A stretch of 64,000 nt of DNA from Pseudodesulfovibrio thermohalotolerans (GTDB lineage Bacteria; Desulfobacterota; Desulfovibrionia; Desulfovibrionales; Desulfovibrionaceae), in contig NZ_CP120635.1 of NCBI RefSeq assembly GCF_021353295.2, forward strand, positions 2,435,501 through 2,499,500, given 5' to 3'. The notes under the pieces were generated by a model. The model was not told the DNA's origin and did not search any database. It was given only the letters and a program-made list of their open reading frames with translations. The translations under genes were made by a program, and so were the position numbers. This document shows, in pieces, positions 47,101 to 59,579 of the stretch (positions within the stretch are counted from its first letter, which is position 1; every line of letters starts with the position of its first letter).

Positions 47101-48113
47101 CAATCGGCTCTCCCGGCACGCCCATCGGAAAATGTCAGCTCGCCCTTGCCGAGCAGGTCGTGCAGGTGGACCATGCCCGCCAGGCGTCCGTCGTCGCGGA
47201 TCACGGGCAAAACCGTGATCTGGTTATGCTCCATGAGGTCGAGAACGCTGGCCGAGGATTCTCCGGCCGACGCGCGCCGGGGGGAACGGGTCATGACATC
47301 ATGCACGGGCCGATCCATATCCAGACCGCCAGCGCAAACCATGCGGCGAACGTCGCCGTCGGTAAGCACGCCGCGAAGGAAATTGTCTTCGTCAACCACC
47401 GCGACCAGGCCGAGGCCGCCGTCATTCAAGGTGGACAATGCCGACTTGAGCGAGGCGTTTTCCAGGACCACGGGCAGGCCGTCGGTGTGCATGAGCTGAT
47501 CCACGCAGGTGGACAGCCGCTGCCCCAGCGATCCGCCGGGATGAAACCGCTTGAAGTCGTCCTTGCCGAAAGACTTCCACTCCATGAGGCAAACGGCCAG
47601 CGCATCGCCCACCGCCAGTTGGGCGGTGGTGGACGAGGTCGGAGCCAAGCCCATGGGGCAGGCTTCGCGCGGCACGTGGACCTGGATGTGAATGTCGGAC
47701 AGTCCGGCCATGGCCGAGGCCGGGTTGGAGGTCATGGCGATGACCTTGATCCCAAGGGATTTCAAGGTGGGCAGAATGGCGTTGACCTCGTCGGTAGCGC
47801 CGGAGTTGGAGAGAGCCAAGACCACGTCCTCGCTCCGGATCATGCCCATGTCTCCGTGTGCTCCCTCCACGGGATGGAGGAAGAAGGACGGCGTGCCGGT
47901 GGAAGACAAGGTAGCCGCGATCTTGCGGCCCACCAGCCCGGACTTGCCCAGGCCGGTGATGACGACCCGCCCCTTGCACTGCGCCATAGTGTTGAAAGCT
48001 TCGACGAACGACCCGTCCAATTGATCGCGAACGGCCTCAAGACCCTGGACCTCGATGTCCAGGACCTCGCGGGCCAGGGCGAGCCAATCCTTGCGCTCGG
48101 ATATACATGCCAT
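47100..48113 (-). CDS. kdsD: Arabinose-5-phosphate isomerase (KpsF/GutQ)
   Basis: 337 aa. SIS domain (VVITGLGKSGLVGRKIAATLSSTGTPSFFLHP, in two blocks, near 49-80) followed by two CBS domains (about 205-260 and 270-330). Interconverts ribulose-5-P and arabinose-5-P, the first step to KDO for lipopolysaccharide. GGGAG eight bases before the ATG. A GC hairpin sits in its leader. Coupled to the YkgJ-type gene. Confidence 0.94.
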   Translation of the reverse strand: MACISERKDWLALAREVLDIEVQGLEAVRDQLDGSFVEAFNTMAQCKGRVVITGLGKSGLVGRKIAATLSSTGTPSFFLHPVEGAHGDMGMIRSEDVVLALSNSGATDEVNAILPTLKSLGIKVIAMTSNPASAMAGLSDIHIQVHVPREACPMGLAPTSSTTAQLAVGDALAVCLMEWKSFGKDDFKRFHPGGSLGQRLSTCVDQLMHTDGLPVVLENASLKSALSTLNDGGLGLVAVVDEDNFLRGVLTDGDVRRMVCAGGLDMDRPVHDVMTRSPRRASAGESSASVLDLMEHNQITVLPVIRDDGRLAGMVHLHDLLGKGELTFSDGRAGRAD

Positions 48114-48136
48114 GCGGTATTCTCCCGAATATGAAC

Positions 48137-48165
48137 CGGGCGGGACACGGCCGCGTCCCTGCCCG
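48137..48165. other. Strong GC hairpin in the purF-kdsD gap
   Basis: Arms CGGGCGGGAC and GTCCC-T-GCCCG around 8 bases, about 24 bases before the kdsD start. No T-run on the leftward side, so it may modulate kdsD rather than end purF transcription. Confidence 0.4.
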
Positions 48166-48239
48166 ACAGGCGGCCCTCGCGCCGCCGCGGCCCGGCCGCC
48201 CGCTCAAGCGGGAAAAACCGGGCGTTGATGACTCGCTAC

Positions 48240-49652
48240 CTAGCAGAATTCCTTGATGATGCCGGGGGTCGCCTCCAGGCAATCCTTGCCCATCCTGTCG
48301 GCCAGGGGCACCGGATAGTTGCCGTCGAAACACGCCAGACACCACTCATCCTGGGTCACTGAATCAAGCAGACCGGGAATGGACAGGTAGTGCAGAGAAT
48401 CCAGATCCATGAAACGAGCGATGTCCTCCACCGAGTGGTTGGCCGCGATGAGTTCGCCCTTGGACGAAAAGTCGATGCCGTAGAAACATGGGAACCTGAT
48501 GGGCGGGCAGCTCACCCGCAAGTGAATCTCCCGCGCGCCGAGTTCGCGCAGTTTCTTGACCCGTGCGCGGATGGTGGTGCCGCGGACGATGGAATCCTCG
48601 ATTATGATAATGCGCTTGTTCTGGATCATGGACTTGACCGGATTGAGCTTCACCCGCACCGAAAAGTCGCGCATATCCTGGGACGGCTGAATAAATGTCC
48701 GGCCCACGTAATGGTTGCGGATCATGGCCAGTTCCAGAGGCAGGCCGGACTCCTGGGAATACCCCACGGCCGCGTAGTTGCCGGAGTCGGGGAACGGCAT
48801 GACTATGTCCGCGTCCACCGGAGCCTCCTTGGCCAGCATGGCGCCCATGGCCTTGCGCCGCTCGTAAACCACGTCGCCGAAGATATGGGAATCGGGACGA
48901 GCAAAATAAATAAGCTCGAAGATGCACTTGCTGCACCGGGTCGGCTCGGCGAACCTGTGGGAAGTCAACTGGTTCTTGTGAACCACGACCATCTCACCCG
49001 GGTCCAGGGGGCGCAGGTAGTCGGCCTCGACGAGGTCGAAGGCGCAGGTCTCGGACGCGAATACGTACTTGTCCCCGACCCGGCCCAGAACCAGGGGCCG
49101 GAACCCGTGGGGGTCCTTGACCGCGATCATCTTGTCGTTGGCCAGAATGAGCATGGAATAAGCGCCGCGCACACGGTTGCACGCCTTGCCCACGGCTTCC
49201 TCGATGGTCTCGGACTCGTGCAGGTACTTGATAATCAGGTGGGCGAAGACTTCGGTGTCCATGGTGGTCTGGAAGATGGACCCATTGGCCTCCAGCTCGG
49301 AACGAAGCTCGAAGGTATTGACCAGGTTGCCGTTGTGGGCCACGGCCAGACGCAAATCGCCGTGGCGGACCAAAAACGGCTGGGCGTTGCGAATGAGCGA
49401 CGCGCCCGTGGTGGAATAGCGGATGTGGCCCATGGCGATGGACCCTTTCAGTTCCTTGCTCAGATGCCGCTCGTTGAAGACGTCGGCCACCAGGCCCATA
49501 CCCTTCTGCTCACGAATCTTTTCGCCGTCCCAAGTAACGATGCCCGCGGATTCCTGTCCGCGATGCTGCAACGCGTAAAGACCAAAATAGGTCATACGCG
49601 CCGCCTCCTTGTTTCCGTAGATGCCGAAAAGACCGCAATACTCTTTTTTCAT
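48240..49652 (-). CDS. purF: Amidophosphoribosyltransferase
   Basis: 470 aa; first step of purine synthesis. Begins MKKEYCGLFGIYG: a five-residue propeptide must be removed to expose Cys-6, the glutaminase nucleophile, as in the Bacillus-type enzyme. Further cysteines (CSKC near 247, CPPIRFPC near 385, CLAC near 443) fit the iron-sulfur form. The PRPP loop is IIIIEDSIVRGTTIRA near 352. Follows carB by 26 bases. Confidence 0.96.
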   Translation of the reverse strand: MKKEYCGLFGIYGNKEAARMTYFGLYALQHRGQESAGIVTWDGEKIREQKGMGLVADVFNERHLSKELKGSIAMGHIRYSTTGASLIRNAQPFLVRHGDLRLAVAHNGNLVNTFELRSELEANGSIFQTTMDTEVFAHLIIKYLHESETIEEAVGKACNRVRGAYSMLILANDKMIAVKDPHGFRPLVLGRVGDKYVFASETCAFDLVEADYLRPLDPGEMVVVHKNQLTSHRFAEPTRCSKCIFELIYFARPDSHIFGDVVYERRKAMGAMLAKEAPVDADIVMPFPDSGNYAAVGYSQESGLPLELAMIRNHYVGRTFIQPSQDMRDFSVRVKLNPVKSMIQNKRIIIIEDSIVRGTTIRARVKKLRELGAREIHLRVSCPPIRFPCFYGIDFSSKGELIAANHSVEDIARFMDLDSLHYLSIPGLLDSVTQDEWCLACFDGNYPVPLADRMGKDCLEATPGIIKEFC

Positions 49653-49678
49653 GAAGACTCTCTCGTGTGTCCGGCTTG

Positions 49679-52912
<3,234 letters not shown>

Positions 52913-53147
52913 TATGCTCGAAGTAGTTGAAGTTACGGCGGTATTCGAGGGAAGCGCGCAGCCCCGTTCCCTCAGCCCGGCAAGGCACCACCGCCGCCCG
53001 CCGGACAAGCAAACTTTATTATAAGGTTATCCCCCGAAACGCAACGGTTATATCGGCGCGACCGTAGACGAAAGGAGACAACCCATCACCAATCCTAAGC
53101 ATCCTGAGCAAGTTTGCAAGCAACGGCTTAAAGTTCGCAGATTCCCG

Positions 53148-53178
53148 TTGACAGGCCCATTGTTGATACCTATTCTCA
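53148..53178 (+). promoter_or_regulatory. feoA promoter with overlapping Fur-box-like site
   Basis: TTGACA, 17 bases, TATTCT. The -10 lies inside TGATACCTATTCTCA (53164-53178), which matches 12 of 15 positions of the 7-1-7 Fur consensus TGATAATGATTATCA. Fur binding there would block transcription when iron is plentiful. Confidence 0.6.
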
Positions 53179-53211
53179 ACCTCAACGCAATCTTTGAGGG
53201 ATTATTCAGCG

Positions 53212-53493
53212 ATGCAAAAGCCTTTGACAGAATTTCCGACCGGCTCTGTTGTACGTATTTCCGGTATAGACGGCGGCCGTCAGGCGCGCTCCAGAATGCT
53301 CGCCCTGGGCATGACCCCCGGCTGCCCGGTAACGGTGCTGAGCGGCGGCTCCAAGGGGTGCCGAGTGCGTGTGCGCGGCTCCGACGTAGTGTTATGTTGC
53401 GGTCTGGCCGCAAAAATCCTGGCCGTGCTCGACTCCTCGGACGAAGGCCCCCGGTGCACATGCTGTCCCGGTCCGCGCGCCCGAGCGTCCTAG
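53212..53493 (+). CDS. feoA: FeoA family protein (stand-alone)
   Basis: 93 aa. SH3-like FeoA domain: LTEFPTGSVVRISGIDGG, RSRMLALGMTPG, and CRVRVRGSDVVLCCGLAAKI. Ends in a Cys-rich tail GPRCTCCPG. FeoA assists the FeoB iron(II) channel, but no feoB is next to it. ATG at 53212 (GAGGG 11 bases before); a TTG at 53194 in frame is possible. Promoter carries a Fur-like site. Short terminator follows. Confidence 0.85.
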   Translation: MQKPLTEFPTGSVVRISGIDGGRQARSRMLALGMTPGCPVTVLSGGSKGCRVRVRGSDVVLCCGLAAKILAVLDSSDEGPRCTCCPGPRARAS

Positions 53494-53519
53494 TTCTCCC
53501 CTTCGACGTTTCTTATTGA

Positions 53520-53544
53520 AGGCCGTCCACCCGGACGGTCTTTC
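53520..53544 (+). terminator. Terminator of feoA
   Basis: Arms AGGCCGTCC / GGACGGTCT (one G-T pair) around ACCC, then TTTC. Confidence 0.7.
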
Positions 53545-53623
53545 ACGCTCCCCGCCCATAGCCGATTATACTTGTCCGTTGCTCCAGCCCGGTGCTAATC
53601 TAAGGAAAAGCCCGGAGCTTCAC

Positions 53624-54574
53624 ATGCCCGACACCATCAGAATCGGCATCAGCGCATGTCTGGCCGGTCACAAGGTCCGCTACGACGGAACAACGGCCAA
53701 GGCCGAACATCTCACCGGGACTCTGGCCAAATACCTGGAGTTCGTCCCGGTGTGCCCGGAGGCGGCCTGCGGCATGGGCGTGCCCAGAGAAGCCGTGCGC
53801 CTGGTCGGCGATCCGAAAAGCCCCCGTCTCAAGGGACGGCAGACCGGCAGGGACTGGACCGACACCATGCACGCCTGGGCCGAATCCTTCCTCCCGGAAT
53901 TGGAAAAGGCCCGACTGTGCGGATTCATCTTCAAGGCCAAATCACCGTCCAACGGCATAGGCCGGGTCAAGGTCTACCGCGAATCTGGCGGCCAGCCCGC
54001 CAGCTATGCGGGCGTCGGCATCTTCGCCGCCATGGTCATGAAACGATTTCCCCTGCTCCCCGTGGAGGACGACGGCCGTCTGCACGACATCGGCCTGCGA
54101 GCCAATTTCATCGAGCGTATCTTCACCGAGCGCCGCTGGCAGCAATTTCTGGACAACTCCCCTTCCCGGCGAGGACTCATCGACTTCCACACCCGTCACA
54201 AGATGCTCATTCGATCCCACGACGTGACCGGCTACCGCGAACTGGGCCGGATAGTGGCCGAAAACGGAAACTCCGACGCCCTGTTCCGCCGCTATCATGA
54301 CCGGCTGGCCCGGGCCATGGCCCTCAAACCCACGGTACGCAAGAACGTGGACGTACTCATGCACATCCTCGGCTACTTCAAGAAGCTGCTCTCCGCCGAC
54401 GAAAAACGGGAATGCCTCGAACTTATAGAGAGCTACCGCAATGAACTGGTCCCGCTTATCGTGCCCGTAACGCTGTTCAACCACTATGTACGCAAGTACG
54501 ACGTCCGCTACCTGCGCGACCAATATTACCTCGCCCCCCACCCGTTGGACCTCAAGCTGCGCAACCACGCATGA
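53624..54574 (+). CDS. DUF523/DUF1722 (YbgA-type) protein
   Basis: 316 aa. N-terminal DUF523 (GISACLAGHKVRYDG, then PVCPEAACGMGVPREAVRL, with paired cysteines) and C-terminal DUF1722 (FHTRHKMLIRSHDVTGYRELG and LIVPVTLFNHYVRKYDVRYLRDQYYLAPHP in blocks). Both domains are common, function unresolved; links to DNA repair or cofactor chemistry have been suggested. Start at 53624 with GGAG before it; the longer upstream frame has no site. Ends at a bidirectional terminator. Confidence 0.9.
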   Translation: MPDTIRIGISACLAGHKVRYDGTTAKAEHLTGTLAKYLEFVPVCPEAACGMGVPREAVRLVGDPKSPRLKGRQTGRDWTDTMHAWAESFLPELEKARLCGFIFKAKSPSNGIGRVKVYRESGGQPASYAGVGIFAAMVMKRFPLLPVEDDGRLHDIGLRANFIERIFTERRWQQFLDNSPSRRGLIDFHTRHKMLIRSHDVTGYRELGRIVAENGNSDALFRRYHDRLARAMALKPTVRKNVDVLMHILGYFKKLLSADEKRECLELIESYRNELVPLIVPVTLFNHYVRKYDVRYLRDQYYLAPHPLDLKLRNHA

Positions 54575-54575
54575 A

Positions 54576-54607
54576 AAAAGCCCCCGCGACAACCGTTGCG
54601 GGGGCTT
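54576..54607. terminator. Bidirectional terminator
   Basis: Arms AAGCCCCCGC / GCGGGGGCTT; minus-strand tail TTTTTTC. Serves the radical-SAM-like gene from the right and the DUF523 gene from the left. Confidence 0.88.
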
Positions 54608-54628
54608 CCTGCTTCAAAATTTTGCACG

Positions 54629-55411
54629 CTACGAAAACGCAGAATGCTCCGGCTCCAGGTTGAGCCGCACGCCCTTTACATCGCCTCCACCGGCCAGCCA
54701 TGTCCGCAGCAACTCCCTATTCCGAAAAATCACCGGATGCGGGCAGCCATACCCGGCCTGATCCAACAGTCCCGCCGCCTGATCCGGGTAGTGCTTGGCA
54801 GCGGAGAGACAGGCCAGCAGATTCAGGCACAGGTCGTTCATGGGAAAACGCAGGGTCATGGCCTTGCCCAACGGCAGCATGACGTCGCCAAGACGCCCCG
54901 CTTGGAAATAGGCCACGGCCAGATCGAACTGGGCCGCGTGCAACCCCGGCAAACGGTCCGTTATGGCCTCACGTTCGGCCACGGTGTAGGAGATTCTCTC
55001 GGCGGCGTAGGACGCACCTTCCAGATTGCGGATGCATACCTCAAACCCGTATCGTCTGGCCCAGAACAACCCTTCAACGGCCTCGTCCGGGTCAAGGCGC
55101 ATTTCCAATCGCTGGCAGCCAGCCAACCGCATGGCCTTGAGCAGCCCACCCGTGGGCACGGTGTCCATCCGCGCGCTCCAAAGGACGTTCAGGTCGCGCA
55201 CGCGCATGTCCAGGCACATGGCCACGACCTTCGCATGATCCGCGAACATGGCGACGTCTTCGAAGGCCAAAGCGGACAGCCCACGCTCGTTCACCGCGCG
55301 TTCCACCTCGTCCAGGCTCCAAATCCCATCGAAGCGGACAACGCCGTGCGCAAACGGATGCTTTTCCGTATCGCCCCAGCCGGGCGAAATTGTCCTTGGT
55401 TCAACACGCAT
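54629..55411 (-). CDS. Radical-SAM-like protein lacking the iron-sulfur cysteines
   Basis: 260 aa. The segment VRFDGIWSLDEVERAVNE..ALAFEDVAMFADHAKVVAMCLD, then WSARMDTVPTGGLLKAMRLAGCQRLEMRL and ARRYGFEVCIRNLEG, follows the order and spacing of the barrel of B12-type radical SAM enzymes after their CxxxCxxC loop. That loop, which should precede VRF, is missing: the N terminus is MRVEPRTISPGWGDTEKHPF. The C-terminal half (about 170-240) looks like TPR-type helices (GDVMLPLGKAMTLRFP..LNLLACLSAAKHYPDQAAGLL). ATG at 55411 has GAGGTG. Probably non-catalytic; role unknown. Confidence 0.65.
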   Translation of the reverse strand: MRVEPRTISPGWGDTEKHPFAHGVVRFDGIWSLDEVERAVNERGLSALAFEDVAMFADHAKVVAMCLDMRVRDLNVLWSARMDTVPTGGLLKAMRLAGCQRLEMRLDPDEAVEGLFWARRYGFEVCIRNLEGASYAAERISYTVAEREAITDRLPGLHAAQFDLAVAYFQAGRLGDVMLPLGKAMTLRFPMNDLCLNLLACLSAAKHYPDQAAGLLDQAGYGCPHPVIFRNRELLRTWLAGGGDVKGVRLNLEPEHSAFS

Positions 55412-55720
55412 ACAACACCTCGGCAGCCCGTTTTTTGACGCTTCGAGCATACCTGACAGGCAATATTGCAAACACTTTGCCAAAAGAGGATCGATAAAGG
55501 GAAAAGACGAAGAATGAGCCATTTTCACGGGGAATTGGCCGATGTCCGAAAAAACCGGAAATGGAGCCGCACCCTCCCACCGAGGTTTTGCCTCCTGGAC
55601 ATGCCCACTTAAAATGGATTCCTTGCCGTCCTGCGCCCCCGCCTCATGCGAGTAGTCCGGGCAAAACGGAAAACAACGCGCCACGCCCGACGAATGCGCG
55701 GCATGAACGCTCCGTTTCCC
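55412..55720. other. Gap upstream of the radical-SAM-like gene
   Basis: About 310 bases, open in the frame of the downstream gene but without family-like sequence or ribosome sites. Holds its promoter; no clear boxes found. Confidence 0.4.
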
Positions 55721-55751
55721 AAAAAGAAAGGCCCCCGAAACGAGGGCCTTT
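55721..55751 (-). terminator. Terminator of metG
   Basis: Arms AAAGGCCC / GGGCCTTT with minus-strand tail CTTTTT, 25 bases after metG. Confidence 0.85.
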
Positions 55752-55775
55752 CAGCGGGATATTCAATTTCGGCGG

Positions 55776-57719
55776 TTAGCTGACCTTGCTGCCGGGAGCG
55801 ACCTCCCCGGAGGGAGTGAGAAGCTCCATGCCGTTGTCGGTCTTGACGGCCAGGATCATGCCCTGGGAAAGCTGTTTGCGCAGCTTGCGGGGCTTGAGGT
55901 TGGCGACCACGACCACCTGTCGGCCGACGAGGTCCTCGGGCGTGAAGAAGTCGGCTATGCCCGCTACGACCTGACGCAGATCCTTGTCGCCGGTATCGAC
56001 CTTGACGATAAGAAGCCGGTCCGCGTCGGGATGCTTCTCCACCGACTTGACCGTGCCCACGCGCAGGTCGACCTTCTGAAAGTCCTCGAACTCGATCTCG
56101 GAGACAGTCTCTTCCGCCGCCTTGTCGTTCTTCTTGGAAGCTTTCTTGGCCTTCTTCGCGGGCTTTTCCTGGGCCTCTTCCTCGGGCAGATCCACACGGG
56201 GGAAGAGATTGGAGGTCTTGGCCACGGTGATGTCGGACTCCAGCAGGCCCCAGACGTCCAGCTCCTTGGGCAGGTTGACCTTTTCCGGGGCAAAAGCGAT
56301 GCCGAGCTGTTCGAGCATTTTCTCGGACGCCTCGGGCATGACCGGCCACAGGTGCACGGCGATCTTGCGCATGTTCTCAAGGAGCACGTAAATGACCGTG
56401 GACAACCGCCCGGTGTTGTTCTCCTTGAAGAGCGTCCAAGGGGCGGTCTCGTCGATATACTTGTTCAGGCCGCGCACCAGTTCCCACAATCCCTCAAGGG
56501 CGCGGGAAAACTTCAGTTCGGAGAAGAAATCCTGGAAGGACTTCATGGCGTCCTGACCAAGCTTCTTGATCTCCGCGTCCACCACGTCCTCCACGTCGGG
56601 GCTGGGAATCTGGCCGCCGAAGTACTTGTGGGTCATGGACAGAGTGCGGTTGAACAGGTTGCCCAGATCGTTGGCCAAATCCGCGTTGAGACGGCCGACC
56701 AGCGCCTTTTCGGAAAAGCTGGAATCCTGGCCAAAGGACATCTCGCGCAGCAGGAAGTAGCGGAAGGCGTCCAGACCGTAGGCATCCTTCATGGCCAGAG
56801 GCTCGACCACATTGCCGATGGACTTGGACATCTTGGTGTCCTCCACCAGCCAGTAGCCGTGCACGTTGAGGTGCTGGTACGGCTCAATTCCGGCCGCTTT
56901 GAGCATGGTCGGCCAGAACACCGCATGGGGCTTGAGGATATCCTTGGCCACCAGATGGTTGGCTGCGGGCCAGAATTTCTTGAACTTGTCGCTGTCGGGG
57001 TATCCCAGAGCGGCCACATAGTTGATGAGCGCGTCGAACCAGACATAGGTGACGTAATCGGAATCGAAAGGCAGCTCGATGCCCCAGGTCAGGCGGGACT
57101 TGGGACGGGAGATGCACAGGTCTTCGAGCTCACCGGATTCAAGCAGGGAAACGACCTCGTTCTTGTAACGCTCGGGCCGGATGAAATCCGGATGCGTCTC
57201 GATGTGTTCCAGAAGCCAGTCGCGGTACTTGGACATTTTGAAGAAGTAGTTCTTCTCCGCGATGTACTCGGGCTTGGTCTGGTGGTCCGGGCACAGTCCG
57301 TTGACCAGTTCCTTCTCGGTGTAAAACCGCTCACAGCCGAAGCAGTAATGGCCTCCGTATTCGCCGAAATAGATATCTCCGGCGTCATAGACCTTCTGCA
57401 GAATCTGCTTGACGACTTCCTTGTGCCTCGGCTGAGTGGTACGAATGAAGTCGTTGTTGGAAATGTTCATGTTCGGCCAGAGGTCCTCGAAGAGCTTGCT
57501 GATGACGTCAACATACTCCTGCGGAGTCTGGCCGTTGCTTTCCGCGGCCTGGACGATCTTGTCTCCATGTTCGTCGGTGCCGGTCAGAAAGTAAGTCTCC
57601 TCGCCCATGAGCCGATGAAACCGATTCAGGGAATCGGCCACGGTGGTGGTATACGCGTGGCCCAAATGGGGCTTGGCGTTCACGTAATAAATGGGCGTGG
57701 TGATGTAAAAGCGTTGCAA
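55776..57719 (-). CDS. metG: Methionyl-tRNA synthetase
   Basis: 647 aa. Class I core with HIGH-like HLGH (18-21), zinc knuckle CFGC...CPDH, KMSKS near 295, anticodon-binding helices, a charged Lys/Glu linker (KPAKKAKKASKKNDK), and a C-terminal EMAP-type tRNA-binding domain (DFQKVDLRVGTV...GIADFF). The start is a TTG at 57719: AAGGAG lies 8 bases before and no ATG is available before QRFYITTPIYY. Co-transcribed with the PSP1 gene upstream (45 bases). Confidence 0.96.
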   Translation of the reverse strand: MQRFYITTPIYYVNAKPHLGHAYTTTVADSLNRFHRLMGEETYFLTGTDEHGDKIVQAAESNGQTPQEYVDVISKLFEDLWPNMNISNNDFIRTTQPRHKEVVKQILQKVYDAGDIYFGEYGGHYCFGCERFYTEKELVNGLCPDHQTKPEYIAEKNYFFKMSKYRDWLLEHIETHPDFIRPERYKNEVVSLLESGELEDLCISRPKSRLTWGIELPFDSDYVTYVWFDALINYVAALGYPDSDKFKKFWPAANHLVAKDILKPHAVFWPTMLKAAGIEPYQHLNVHGYWLVEDTKMSKSIGNVVEPLAMKDAYGLDAFRYFLLREMSFGQDSSFSEKALVGRLNADLANDLGNLFNRTLSMTHKYFGGQIPSPDVEDVVDAEIKKLGQDAMKSFQDFFSELKFSRALEGLWELVRGLNKYIDETAPWTLFKENNTGRLSTVIYVLLENMRKIAVHLWPVMPEASEKMLEQLGIAFAPEKVNLPKELDVWGLLESDITVAKTSNLFPRVDLPEEEAQEKPAKKAKKASKKNDKAAEETVSEIEFEDFQKVDLRVGTVKSVEKHPDADRLLIVKVDTGDKDLRQVVAGIADFFTPEDLVGRQVVVVANLKPRKLRKQLSQGMILAVKTDNGMELLTPSGEVAPGSKVS

Positions 57720-57764
57720 TTCGGATTCTCCTTGTCGTGGCGAAATCGTGCGCCCGAACGGGCG

Positions 57765-58895
57765 CTACTTCTTGGGAGGCCTGCGTCTGCGCCTTCTGGG
57801 TCTGCGTGCGCGCTTGGACTTGGCGTCGTCGCCTTCGTCGGAACCGGCGGCAGCCTGCTCGGGGCCACCCGCCTTGCGTGGAACGTCCTTGCGGGGACGA
57901 CGTTTGCGTTCGTCCCTGACCTGTTTGGCCTCTGTAACGGGTTCCGCGTTTTGTTCGGGCTGGGCGGGCTGTTTGCCGCCTTTGCCGCTCGCCGCGCCGG
58001 ACGGCACGGGATGGCGACCGCCTCTGCGCCCCTTGGGAGCAGCGACCCGGGCCTTGGCTTCCGCCTTGGCCGCGTCGCTCGGCGGCTTGTTAACTATTTC
58101 ATTCCATTCGTCAATGGAAACTTCCTGCTCTTCGAAATTTTCGTCAAGCAAGGAAAGGGATTTCTTGAAAAAATTGGACCGCAGGACCTTCACTGTACCA
58201 AGCGATGTCTGGTACTTCTTGCCCACGCGCGGACACATGCCGTGAAACTCCTCATATCCCTTCTGCTCAAAGCTCAGACAACAGAGCAGCCTTCCGCAAA
58301 TGCCTGAAATTTTAGTAGGATTAAGGAAAAGATTCTGTTCCTTGGCCATCTTGATGGTCACGGGCACAAACTTGCGCATGAACCGGCGGCAGCAGCACAT
58401 CTGGCCGCAGTTGCCAATGGCTCCGAGCATCTGCGTCTCGTGGCGAACGCCGATCTGCCGAAGCTCGATACGGGTACGGTATTCCTTGACCAGATCCTTG
58501 ATAAGCTCGCGAAAATCTATGCGGCCCGGCGCAGTGAAATAGAAGACCATTTTGGAGCGATCGAAAAAGACCTCCACATCCACCAGCTTCATGCCCAGCT
58601 TGTGGCTGCTGATGCAGGCGCGGCAGAACTTGAAGGCATCCCTGGACAGGACTTCGTTTTCGGCTACGGCCTCCATGTCCTTGTCATTGGCCAGTCTGTA
58701 GATGACCTTGTGGCCGTCTTCATCCTCGCCGCTCCCCTCCTTGGGGGCCTGGCGGACGAGAATGACCTTGCCCAGTCCCATGCCCTGATCGGTCTTGACG
58801 ATGACGTGCTGCCCTTCGCGGACTACGAACGGGCCGGAGCCGAAATAATACACCTGTCCGTAATCATTAAATTTAACACCAAGTATTTGGCTCAT
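57765..58895 (-). CDS. PSP1 domain protein (RicT/YaaT-like)
   Basis: 376 aa. PSP1 domain with Cys-rich NCGQMCCCRRFM and GRLLCCLSFE, the residues that bind iron-sulfur in studied YaaT/RicT. The last 100 residues are a low-complexity basic tail (Lys/Arg/Pro, ending [10 protein letters not shown]) that could bind RNA. Relatives act in mRNA decay or phosphorelay control in Bacillus; role in this lineage is unclear. Upstream of metG in one transcript. Confidence 0.88.
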   Translation of the reverse strand: MSQILGVKFNDYGQVYYFGSGPFVVREGQHVIVKTDQGMGLGKVILVRQAPKEGSGEDEDGHKVIYRLANDKDMEAVAENEVLSRDAFKFCRACISSHKLGMKLVDVEVFFDRSKMVFYFTAPGRIDFRELIKDLVKEYRTRIELRQIGVRHETQMLGAIGNCGQMCCCRRFMRKFVPVTIKMAKEQNLFLNPTKISGICGRLLCCLSFEQKGYEEFHGMCPRVGKKYQTSLGTVKVLRSNFFKKSLSLLDENFEEQEVSIDEWNEIVNKPPSDAAKAEAKARVAAPKGRRGGRHPVPSGAASGKGGKQPAQPEQNAEPVTEAKQVRDERKRRPRKDVPRKAGGPEQAAAGSDEGDDAKSKRARRPRRRRRRPPKK

Positions 58896-59006
58896 GGATT
58901 AGTATCCTATATAAAAGCCCCCCGTCTGTGGAGGGAGTGAGTATCGCGCAAAGATGAACAACATATTAGAAAACGGCTTCAACTTCAAATCCGTTTGGGA
59001 ACGCGA

Positions 59007-59040
59007 AGCCGGATGCCGCCTCATGGCACGGCATCCGGCT
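59007..59040. terminator. Hairpin after the response regulator gene
   Basis: Arms AGCCGGATGCCG / CGGCATCCGGCT around 10 bases, 33 bases past the stop. T-run poor, so termination is probable but not certain. Confidence 0.5.
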
Positions 59041-59072
59041 GTAATATCTTCGAATCGGCCCGAAGGCCTTTT

Positions 59073-59468
59073 TCAGATGAGCCCCAGGCTCTTGATCTCG
59101 CTCATGAGCTTCTCTTCGTCGATGGGCTTGACCAGATAGGAGGTGGCTCCTCCGAGAAAAAAAGCGTCGTGGGTTTCCTTTTCGTCCGCGAGCATGGTGG
59201 TGACGATGACCTTGGACTCGCTGTGCGGACCTATGCCGTGCTCCTGTTCCAGGGCGCGGATTTCCCGCAGGGCCTGCTGGCCGTCCAGTTCGGGCATAAG
59301 CAGATCGAGACAGACCAGGTCATAGGGCTCCTTGTCCAGCAGACCGCGTCTGAAGGCCTCGATGGCCTCCTCGCCATTCACGGCGATGTCGCATTTGGCG
59401 ACCTGGCGCAGGATCTCATGGATCATGTTCCTGCTGTAAAAATCGTCATCCACGATCAACGCTTTCAT
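59073..59468 (-). CDS. Single-domain response regulator (CheY-like)
   Basis: 131 aa receiver only: acidic IVDDDFYSRN, phospho-Asp in LVCLDLLMPELDG near 55, TTM and LVKPID (Lys). No output domain, so it acts by protein contact. Starts at the ATG at 59468 with GGAGGG before it. Downstream of the MBL and HDOD genes, 111 bases away, probably the same signalling unit. Confidence 0.93.
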   Translation of the reverse strand: MKALIVDDDFYSRNMIHEILRQVAKCDIAVNGEEAIEAFRRGLLDKEPYDLVCLDLLMPELDGQQALREIRALEQEHGIGPHSESKVIVTTMLADEKETHDAFFLGGATSYLVKPIDEEKLMSEIKSLGLI

Positions 59469-59579
59469 GTCTCGCCCTCCTATCTGTCTGACCATCTCTG
59501 GGTCGGAGTTACGTTTCAATGTCACTTTCTCAAGAAAAACGCAACAGTTCGCCCTGGCGGAATCGGCACGGCGCACCCC

